Below the pieces are notes generated by a model. The model had not been told where the DNA came from and made no database searches. It saw only the letters and a list, made by a program, of their open reading frames with translations. From NCBI GenBank assembly GCA_015232935.1, contig JADFYT010000101.1, forward strand, positions 1-7,620: 7,620 nucleotides of DNA. Direction: 5' to 3'. The translations under genes were made by a program, and so were the position numbers. How positions within the stretch are numbered: the stretch's first letter is position 1; each line of letters opens with the position of its first letter. Shown piece by piece: positions 1 to 5,331 of this stretch. Source of the DNA: Desulfamplus sp. (GTDB lineage: Bacteria; Desulfobacterota; Desulfobacteria; Desulfobacterales; Desulfobacteraceae).

Positions 1-543
1 AATCTCTTTGAGCCAGCCATGATTGAATGAAGATATAATCACAAGAGCTGGATCAATTTTCATATCCCTTATTATGGCAACTACTCTTTTTGTAATAGAG
101 AAATACTTGAGCATGCCGATCTGCTCTTTAAGCTCCAGATTGACAGGCCACTGTTTGTTTTGTGTATAGAGCAAGGCCTCTTCAAGCGTTGGTATCTTCT
201 CCCGCTTAAAGGAATCAAGTGAATTTTGCGTAATGTTGCAGGCGGAGATCTCTCCAAATGGATCATTTTCAATAAAGGCAGCACCCGGGTCAAGCATCTG
301 GATCTGCTCCAGATCAAAGTCATTAAGCTCAAAGGTGTCATGTTCCGGAAAAATGTTTCGGGCATTGGTTGTCCGCAAGAGATGGTCATCGTGAAATAGA
401 ATCAGATGACCATCCCGGGTTACCTGAACATCTGTCTCCCATAAATCTGCTCCTGTAACGCGGGCAATCTCCGCGGCAATAATTGTATTTTCAGGTGCAA
501 TGCTTCTTGCACCTCTGTGTGCGATAATTTTTGTCTTTTTCAT
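1..543 (-). CDS. Glycerophosphodiester phosphodiesterase family protein, partial (3' end outside window)
   Basis: Predicted to hydrolyse glycerophosphodiesters to glycerol-3-phosphate and an alcohol. 181 residues are visible; the family usually has about 240-260, so the C-terminal quarter is missing at the window edge. Seen in the translation: IIAHRGA (H9, R10) and PENT (E18) near the N-terminus, the metal-binding pair E36/D38 in WETDVQVTRDG, the catalytic-type H51 in FHDD, then IPTLEEAL (117-124) and the acidic ligand region VNLELK (134-139). The segment between about 90 and 115 looks longer than in short GDPD proteins. No signal peptide is visible, so the protein is probably cytoplasmic. 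The ATG is fixed by an in-frame TAA four codons upstream, and the HRGA motif sits at the normal distance from it. No clear Shine-Dalgarno precedes the start, and a terminator T-tract ends only 11 nt upstream. The family call is firm; the physiological substrate is unknown. Confidence 0.9.
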   Translation of the reverse strand, partial: MKKTKIIAHRGARSIAPENTIIAAEIARVTGADLWETDVQVTRDGHLILFHDDHLLRTTNARNIFPEHDTFELNDFDLEQIQMLDPGAAFIENDPFGEISACNITQNSLDSFKREKIPTLEEALLYTQNKQWPVNLELKEQIGMLKYFSITKRVVAIIRDMKIDPALVIISSFNHGWLKEI

Positions 544-554
544 TTTTGTCAGTT

Positions 555-598
555 AAAAAAAACCGGCAGACATAAATCAAGAATCTTTATGCTGCCGG
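555..598 (-). terminator. Rho-independent terminator after the OmpA-like gene
   Basis: On the minus strand CCGGCAG plus CATAAA (598 to 586) pairs with TTTATG plus CTGCCGG (576 to 563). The stem is 13 bp with one bulged base and a 9-nt loop, and is followed directly by eight T (562 to 555). On the plus strand no T-tract follows the hairpin, so it acts in one direction only. It lies 55 nt after the stop codon of the OmpA-like lipoprotein and ends transcription of that gene. It is immediately in front of the phosphodiesterase start. Confidence 0.9.
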
Positions 599-607
599 CA
601 TTATTGG

Positions 608-632
608 AATATAATTAAATTAATCTTGTCAA
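608..632 (-). promoter_or_regulatory. Candidate promoter elements upstream of the phosphodiesterase gene
   Basis: A perfect TTGACA (632 to 627) is followed by an AT-only stretch containing TATATT (613 to 608). The 13-nt spacer is shorter than the 16-18 nt of a normal sigma-70 promoter; at 15 nt the hexamer is TATTCC, a poor match. If it is used, transcription would begin near 600 and the terminator hairpin would be the first structure of the phosphodiesterase leader. This is a weak call based only on motif resemblance. Confidence 0.25.
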
Positions 633-652
633 AAGAACCCTTAAGTCAAGGA

Positions 653-1897
653 TTATTTAACGGGCATAAGCTGAACCCGTCTGTTGAGTGAACGACCAAA
701 TTCCGTGTCGTTGGATGCAGCAGGCATGCTTTCTCCATAACCTTCGCATTTCATTCTGCTGTCACTGATACCCTTGCTGACAAGATATGCCTTCACAGCC
801 TTGGCTCTCTTCATTGAAAGAGCCTGATTGTAGGCATCACTTCCGATACTGTCAGTATGTCCCTGAAGATCAATTCTCAGGCCGGAATTTCTGTTAAGTA
901 TGTCAACAACATTGTCAAGATCAGGATAACCTGATGGCTTGATCTCGTATTTGTCAAAATCAAAGAGAAGATCGCCAAGTACCCAGCAGCCCATTGGGTT
1001 AACTTTTGCACCTATCGGGGTTCCGGGGCATTTATCAAGGTAATCATAAACACCGTCGCCATCTGTATCAAGTGGACATCCGTCTGCATCAACCTGCACA
1101 CCTGGAGGTGTATCCGGACATTTGTCTCTGTCATCAGGGACGCCGTCATTATCGCTGTCTTTTATTACAACAGGAGCCATTGGTCTCTCTACAAGGAAAG
1201 CGTTCTTTACAAAACTTGTCATTTCTGCTGCCGACAATGTCTGGGAAGCATCTGTAACAAAACCGCAACCGCCAATGTCAGAAAGGCTCTGCATAAGAGC
1301 CTGACCCTCTTTGTCATCGCCTACAAGAACCGGATAGATACAGACAGAATCTCCAAACTTATCTTTAAGTGCCTGTGCAGTGACAGTTGTTTTTGGAGAC
1401 ATTTTCTTGCCATCGGAAACAATAACTACAGCAGTTGTGCCTGATTTGCCGTCAATATCCGCTACAGCAGCTCCAAGTGCCTTGTAAAGAGGGCTGTTTC
1501 CACCTGAACCGCTGAGTTTGGCAAGACCTGCTGCAAAACCCTGATTTGTATAGGCATCCATGCCATAGAGCATCATGGTTGGATCTGCCGAGACACTCGG
1601 TTTATGTCCAAAAGATCTCAAACCGCCAATCTGACCCATTTCAGGCAGGGTCTGATTCATGCGTCCAGCAAATTCCCTGGCAATATCAAATTTTTGATTA
1701 TCGTTATACATCTCTTCCATAGAACTTGAGCCATCCAGAATCAACAGAAAATTATCGTGTTTCAAAGCGTACTGAGAGGCATCAATCGACTGGGCTGCAA
1801 AATCAGAAAAGGGTTTTTTAGTACCCTGGGCTGCACAGCCAACCATAAAAACCATAGCAACTGCAACAAACAGACTTTTCGCAATAAAGTTTTTCAT
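653..1897 (-). CDS. Outer-membrane lipoprotein with vWA, thrombospondin type 3 and OmpA peptidoglycan-binding domains
   Basis: Likely anchors the outer membrane to peptidoglycan and presents a periplasmic adhesion-type vWA domain. The 414 residues begin with a lipoprotein signal (MKNF, hydrophobic core, then FMVGC). Lipidated Cys is C21, and Ala at +2 predicts outer-membrane sorting. The vWA domain (about 48-240) has MIDAS residues D55, S57 and S59 in DGSSSM, a Ser at 135 where Thr is usual, and D162 in SDG. Two TSP3-type calcium repeats (247-304) contain DSDNDG and DTDGDG and four regularly spaced cysteines (C260, C274, C290, C304). The OmpA domain (308-414) has GHTDSIG with D349 and R364, 15 residues apart as for the diaminopimelate-binding Asp/Arg pair of E. 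coli OmpA. The ATG has a strong AAGGAG seven nt upstream. A strong terminator follows, and a candidate promoter lies in the preceding gap, so it may be monocistronic. Ligand unknown. Confidence 0.92.
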   Translation of the reverse strand: MKNFIAKSLFVAVAMVFMVGCAAQGTKKPFSDFAAQSIDASQYALKHDNFLLILDGSSSMEEMYNDNQKFDIAREFAGRMNQTLPEMGQIGGLRSFGHKPSVSADPTMMLYGMDAYTNQGFAAGLAKLSGSGGNSPLYKALGAAVADIDGKSGTTAVVIVSDGKKMSPKTTVTAQALKDKFGDSVCIYPVLVGDDKEGQALMQSLSDIGGCGFVTDASQTLSAAEMTSFVKNAFLVERPMAPVVIKDSDNDGVPDDRDKCPDTPPGVQVDADGCPLDTDGDGVYDYLDKCPGTPIGAKVNPMGCWVLGDLLFDFDKYEIKPSGYPDLDNVVDILNRNSGLRIDLQGHTDSIGSDAYNQALSMKRAKAVKAYLVSKGISDSRMKCEGYGESMPAASNDTEFGRSLNRRVQLMPVK

Positions 1898-1903
1898 TTT
1901 TTT

Positions 1904-1909
1904 CTCCTT
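1904..1909 (-). promoter_or_regulatory. Ribosome binding site of the OmpA-like lipoprotein
   Basis: AAGGAG lies six A (1903 to 1898) upstream of the ATG at 1897. It confirms this start and suggests strong translation, as expected for an abundant envelope protein. Confidence 0.8.
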
Positions 1910-1967
1910 TAAAATTTGTTGTTATCCTTTAGAATTACATCACACATCATGACAATCTCTCAAGGCT

Positions 1968-1991
1968 ACCATCAAAACCCTCACCATCAAA
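1968..1991. repeat. Short direct repeat in the OmpA-like gene leader
   Basis: ACCATCAAA occurs twice (1968-1976 and 1983-1991), with a period of 15 bp. It lies between the candidate promoter and the start codon of the lipoprotein gene. It could be a pair of regulator half-sites or chance; nothing else supports a function. Confidence 0.3.
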
Positions 1992-2004
1992 CTGAATTTT
2001 ACTT

Positions 2005-2029
2005 AATATATATGGGTATTAAGAGTCAA
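2005..2029 (-). promoter_or_regulatory. Candidate promoter of the OmpA-like lipoprotein gene
   Basis: TTGACT (2029 to 2024) precedes TATATT (2010 to 2005, spacer 13) or TATTAA (2008 to 2003, spacer 15). Both spacers are short for sigma-70. The position would give a leader of about 100 nt before the ATG. The gap after the TrpR-like gene contains no convincing terminator, so read-through from the upstream operon is also possible. Confidence 0.35.
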
Positions 2030-2108
2030 GAAATAAAATCATCACAGCTTCTTGCCATCGTTAATATCATTACAATTGAAATCTGAATGCCAATCATAAA
2101 GCTATGAA

Positions 2109-2432
2109 TCAAAACATCAAATTCCAGTAAACCGGAAAATACAAACAAAGCTGCAACACAACAGATAATTTCTTTTTTTCCAGCATTTTATGAACAACAG
2201 AGCTCTCTTTTTTCAAAATTTTTGATCCTCTTGTAATTTTGCACAAGCTGATACCATATTTTTCAGCAATTTTTCTCTGAGTCATCCCGCTGTAAAGATC
2301 TTGAAGAAGTTTCCAGCGAAGAGAGAGATCCGCAAGTTCGCCCGGAGTTAATATCTCATCAAAAAAAGAGTTGAGTTCATCCAGATCTTCAATTGACATT
2401 ATTGTTTGTAAAAGTTCCCTATCAATGGCCAT
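2109..2432 (-). CDS. TrpR/YerC-family DNA-binding regulator with unusual hydrophobic C-terminal tail
   Basis: Predicted small helical transcription repressor, 107 residues from the ATG at 2432. A TTG at 2438 would add two residues; I prefer the ATG because a weak GAGTG lies seven nt before it, and an in-frame TGA lies just before the TTG. The order LTPGELADLSLRW, then MTQRKIAEKYGIS (HTH, about 50-66), then KITRGSKILKK matches the TrpR fold. R39 aligns with TrpR Arg54, and R68 in TRGS with Arg84, the residues that clamp L-tryptophan in E. coli TrpR. Bacillus-type YerC proteins, as I recall them, lack TRGS. The N-terminal IEDLDELNSFFDEIL is closer to YerC. The recognisable family region ends near MLEKK; beyond it frame 0 adds a 20-residue hydrophobic tail, and this junction carries a slippery A AAA AAG. 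It lies 14 nt after the GAF/GGDEF gene, so it is probably co-transcribed. Its ligand and target are unknown; no trp genes are in view. Confidence 0.82.
   Translation of the reverse strand: MAIDRELLQTIMSIEDLDELNSFFDEILTPGELADLSLRWKLLQDLYSGMTQRKIAEKYGISLCKITRGSKILKKESSVVHKMLEKKKLSVVLQLCLYFPVYWNLMF
2172..2178 (-). other. A AAA AAG slippery heptamer, possible -1 frameshift site
   Basis: At codons E85-K86-K87 of the TrpR-like gene the bases read GAA AAA AAG, placing A AAA AAG in exactly the phase used by the E. coli dnaX frameshift site. A -1 slip continues with GAA ATT ATC and stays open for 48 codons to TGA at 2028 to 2026, giving a 135-residue product. The added part is strongly hydrophobic over about 39 residues (two possible membrane spans, starting IICCVAALFVFSG), then RSCDD. 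Stimulatory elements are weak: no good upstream Shine-Dalgarno, and only a 4-bp GUUG/CAGC hairpin nine nt downstream. A one-base indel in the A7 run would give the same pattern. Confidence 0.35.
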
Positions 2433-2446
2433 TTTCAATCACTCAC

Positions 2447-3832
2447 TTACGCCATGAAATAAAACCCTAAATTCTTGTCATAGGGAGGGGGGTTATAGAA
2501 CTGGGCTTTAATATATTTTTCCTCCACAGAATCTATTCTAAGCCTTCTTTTTATCAAAGAGCGTTTACTGTCATCAAGCGTAAATGTCATATCAAGAATA
2601 TCTTCAGGCTCTATTTTGTGTTGCTGTCTCATGGTCTCAAACTCGATTGCCCTCATCGAAAGCCTTCTTACAGTAATATGTCCATGGTCATTTTTATTGA
2701 AGTGGGTATAATCACCAGGCAGCATGACATCCTTATAGTGAATTTTATTTTTTTCCGCAATCGCCGCGGCTTCAATACTATCTTCCTCTTCATCAAGCAG
2801 AGGCTTCAGATTGCTCTCCATCCTCTCGACGTCTGTATCCTGGGACATGGAAGATATGGGCAGCATATTTTTCTTGTTTACAAAATCGAGTATCTCTTTT
2901 TTGGTCTCATCATCTATAAGGCGTATTCCTATTGTAGCACAAACAGAGATAACTCCATCCAGAAAAAGTTCTGATTTCAGCCTGTTTAAAATTCTGAGTT
3001 TTGCCTGTTCCGCCTTGTCAAGGCTTGTCTGGGGCATAATAACAGTAAATTTATCCCCGCTGTAACGGAAAATAGCATCAACTGAGCGCACCATGCTTCC
3101 AAGCATCATCGCGAATTCTCGTAACACGGTATTACCCGCTTCATGACCATGATTCTCGTTGATCTGTCTGAACCCCTTAAGATCAATAATGAGAAGTGCG
3201 GAGATTACTCCATAGCGTTTGAGCATTTCAGCCCTGTTGTTAAGGGCTCTTTCAAAACTGTTTCTGTTCTTGAGTCCGGTCAAGGAATCGGTCAATGCGA
3301 TTTTTTTCAATGCCTGGTTGTAGTAAGAGCGTTCAATAGCTATGGCAGCATACTCTGCAATTGTGGTCAGAAGAGTCAGTTCCAGTTTATTGAAGCTATG
3401 ACCGCTTATTTTATTTATAAGCTCTATAACGCCAAATGTCTTGTCGTCAGTTTTAAGTGGTACTCCAATTATGGATTTTGTTTTAAAACCGGTGGCTTCA
3501 TCCATACGGATACTGAATCTTTTATCCTCTTCCACATTTTCAACAATAAGGGATTCGCCAGTATTAAGAATATGGCCGGCAATTCCCTCGCCCTTTGGTA
3601 TTCTGACCCCCTGGAGTTTTTCTCTATTGCTTCCAACAACAACAGTGAAAATCATATCTCCTGTTTTTGGATCCTTGAGCAAAAGTGACCAGTGCATGGG
3701 CTGAAAAATAGTACCAACCTGATACATCAAAACTTCAAGAGTCTCTTTAATGGTTTTTGCTTTGGCAAGGGGCTTGCCTATCTCAAGAAAAAAGGATGCA
3801 TTGTTGATTCGTTCTAATATTTCTTTGTCCAT
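2447..3832 (-). CDS. GAF / degenerate GGDEF / PilZ-like signalling protein, probable c-di-GMP receptor
   Basis: 461 residues, cytoplasmic, no membrane segment. The GAF domain spans about 18-168 (includes GEGIAGHI, GVPL, GVIEL). A GGDEF-type domain starts at DSLTGLKNR (182-190) but is degraded. The signature is SGDKF (258-262), the usual DxD is D217-L-K219, the usual GHxxGD ends in Asn (N234), and the final ALYxAK helix is not recognisable. N225 is kept. RSVD (249-252) lies exactly five residues before SGDKF, the geometry of the c-di-GMP inhibitory site. After an acidic linker (about 330-355) comes a PilZ-like domain (about 366-461) ending GFYFMA; its usual [D/N]xSxxG reads RLSMRA and no RxxxR is seen, so that site is also degenerate. 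I infer a c-di-GMP-sensing effector, not a cyclase. Start: AAGGAG lies seven nt from the ATG at 3832; GTG codons at 3838 and 3835 are too close to it. It follows the response regulator by 47 nt and precedes the TrpR-like gene by 14. Confidence 0.85.
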   Translation of the reverse strand: MDKEILERINNASFFLEIGKPLAKAKTIKETLEVLMYQVGTIFQPMHWSLLLKDPKTGDMIFTVVVGSNREKLQGVRIPKGEGIAGHILNTGESLIVENVEEDKRFSIRMDEATGFKTKSIIGVPLKTDDKTFGVIELINKISGHSFNKLELTLLTTIAEYAAIAIERSYYNQALKKIALTDSLTGLKNRNSFERALNNRAEMLKRYGVISALLIIDLKGFRQINENHGHEAGNTVLREFAMMLGSMVRSVDAIFRYSGDKFTVIMPQTSLDKAEQAKLRILNRLKSELFLDGVISVCATIGIRLIDDETKKEILDFVNKKNMLPISSMSQDTDVERMESNLKPLLDEEEDSIEAAAIAEKNKIHYKDVMLPGDYTHFNKNDHGHITVRRLSMRAIEFETMRQQHKIEPEDILDMTFTLDDSKRSLIKRRLRIDSVEEKYIKAQFYNPPPYDKNLGFYFMA

Positions 3833-3839
3833 CACCACT

Positions 3840-3845
3840 CTCCTT
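3840..3845 (-). promoter_or_regulatory. Ribosome binding site deciding the start of the GAF/GGDEF gene
   Basis: AAGGAG (3845 to 3840) is one base from the GTG at 3838 but seven bases from the in-frame ATG at 3832. Normal spacing favours the ATG, shortening the longest reading frame by two codons. Confidence 0.75.
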
Positions 3846-3860
3846 ATCCTCTTTCATATT

Positions 3861-3877
3861 CAACGCATCAGGCGTTG
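3861..3877 (-). repeat. Perfect inverted repeat between response regulator and GAF/GGDEF genes
   Basis: CAACGC and GCGTTG (6 bp each) flank a 5-nt loop, starting two nt after the response regulator stop codon. There is no T-tract, so it is not a rho-independent terminator. It may be an mRNA hairpin that tunes stability or coupling inside the operon, or a short operator. It lies 15 nt upstream of the next gene's Shine-Dalgarno. Confidence 0.5.
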
Positions 3878-3879
3878 TA

Positions 3880-5322
3880 TTAATCAACATCTCCATTGAT
3901 ATGTTCAATATCTTCATTTTTATTCTCTTCATCAAGTTTGCTCATTCGATACCGGATTGATCGAAGGGTAATCCCGAGCAATTCTGCTGCCTTGCTCTTG
4001 TTGCCTCCTGCAATCTCCATGGCTTTTTTGACATAGGCATCCTCAATTGAAGATAGAATGGCATCCAGGTCAACCCCCTGTGTTACGGCATCAAGATCAA
4101 ACCGGCAACCTTTGTGCCCCTCAATCCATCTGCGTCGCTTGTGCATTGATATGGTAAGGCTTTCAGGAAGAATGATGTTGGTAGATGAGAGAGCAACACT
4201 TCGCTCAATCAGATTTTCAAGTTCCCTTACATTGCCCGGGAAAGAGTATTTATTTAAAAATGCAATGGCGTATGAAGATATCTTTGCAATATCTTTTCCC
4301 ATTGACTTTGAATATTTTTCAGCAAAATGACGGGCAAGAATTTCGATATCCCCTTTTCTGTCACGCAAAGGGGGAACTTTAATAGGTATGACATTTAACC
4401 TGAAAAAGAGATCCTCACGAAAATTTCCATTTACAACCTCCTCTTCCAGATTTTTGTTTGTGGCTGAGATAATTCTTACATCAACGGCAATTTCACGATT
4501 ACTTCCGACCGGTTTTATAAGAGTCTCCTGAAGTGCGCGAAGAAGCTTGACCTGAAGCATAGGGGATAGTTCGCCAATTTCGTCTAAAAATATGGTACCC
4601 TGGTGTGCCGCCTCAAAAAGCCCTTTTTTATCTGCAATGGCACCGGTAAACGCACCTTTTACATGTCCGAAAAATTCGCTTTCAATAAGATTTTCCGGAA
4701 TACCGCCACAATTTACCACGACAAAAGGCTTGCCCTTCCTGTCGCTCATATCGTGGATAGCCCTTGCGATAAGCTCTTTGCCGGTACCGCTCTCTCCAGA
4801 TATCAATACATTGGTTTTAGTACCTGCCACCTGGCTTATAAGGTTGTAGATTCTTACCATTCCAGGGCTGTTGCCCACTATTTTGCCAAAATTGAGTCTT
4901 GCCTGGCTGTCCTTGTCAAGAAGCTCTGTTTTAAATTTGGGATGTTTAAGATCCAAAGCCTTTTTGATGGCCTGTTTGAGCTCTTTGTTGTCAAAGGGCT
5001 TGGGAACAAAATCGTAAGCCCCCTCATTCATGGCTTCTACCGCAACCTCAGTTGTGGCATAGGCTGAAATCATGATGACAATTGTTTCTGGATTCTTTCT
5101 TTTTGCCGCCCGCAGGATATCAAGGCCGGTAAGATCGCCAAGACGTATATCACACAACAAAAGATCAAATGCTTTGGCTTCAATCATTCTTAATGCCTGT
5201 TTCCCGTTCTTTGCAAGAGACACATCGTAGCCTGTCTGGGTCAGAAGAACCTCAAGAAACTCACGCATACTCAGTTCGTCATCCACAACAAGAATTTTTG
5301 GCAGGCAGTCAACCATGTTCAT
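3880..5322 (-). CDS. Sigma-54-dependent response regulator (NtrC/PilR type)
   Basis: Activates sigma-54 promoters by ATP-driven remodelling once its receiver is phosphorylated. 480 residues with the full three-domain layout. Receiver (about 9-122): acidic pair D14/D15, phospho-acceptor D58 in LLCDIRL, S86, and K108 in PKPF. AAA+ domain (about 148-380): Walker A GESGTGKE (176-183), the sigma-54 contact loop GAFTGA (223-228), Walker B IFLDE (D247, E248), and FREDLFFRLNV (301-311) with the arginine-finger region. C-terminal Fis-type HTH (about 437-463): GGNKSKAAELLGITLRSIRY. The HTH resembles PilR-type activators, but no pilS or pilin gene is in view, so I give no symbol. All key residues are present, so it should be active. 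The start ATG at 5322 has TGGAG four nt upstream, spaced nine nt from the pyrC stop; an ATG at 5316 is an alternative. The partner histidine kinase is not encoded here. Confidence 0.93.
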   Translation of the reverse strand: MNMVDCLPKILVVDDELSMREFLEVLLTQTGYDVSLAKNGKQALRMIEAKAFDLLLCDIRLGDLTGLDILRAAKRKNPETIVIMISAYATTEVAVEAMNEGAYDFVPKPFDNKELKQAIKKALDLKHPKFKTELLDKDSQARLNFGKIVGNSPGMVRIYNLISQVAGTKTNVLISGESGTGKELIARAIHDMSDRKGKPFVVVNCGGIPENLIESEFFGHVKGAFTGAIADKKGLFEAAHQGTIFLDEIGELSPMLQVKLLRALQETLIKPVGSNREIAVDVRIISATNKNLEEEVVNGNFREDLFFRLNVIPIKVPPLRDRKGDIEILARHFAEKYSKSMGKDIAKISSYAIAFLNKYSFPGNVRELENLIERSVALSSTNIILPESLTISMHKRRRWIEGHKGCRFDLDAVTQGVDLDAILSSIEDAYVKKAMEIAGGNKSKAAELLGITLRSIRYRMSKLDEENKNEDIEHINGDVD

Positions 5323-5331
5323 TTTTCTCCA

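Noticed and set aside
81..389. 102-codon minus-strand ORF
   Set aside because: It lies in another frame inside the phosphodiesterase gene, whose frame shows the real family motifs; it has low-complexity shadow composition.
2077..2092. Sigma-54-like element (TGGCA then TTTCA) upstream of the lipoprotein gene, tempting because a sigma-54 activator is encoded nearby
   Set aside because: The essential GC of the -12 element reads TC, and the C and G after TGGCA are also missing; too weak to list as a feature.
2041..2108. Terminator after the TrpR-like gene
   Set aside because: Only distant AGCTT/AAGCT and CATT/AATG pairings were found, without a compact GC-rich stem followed by a T-tract.
2482..2492. 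G-rich run on the plus strand as a possible G-quadruplex
   Set aside because: It is a single purine run encoding NPPPYD on the other strand; four G-tracts are not present.
3143..3688. 181-codon plus-strand ORF
   Set aside because: It is entirely antisense to the GAF/GGDEF gene, has no recognisable domain and no good ribosome site; the other plus-strand ORFs fail the same way.
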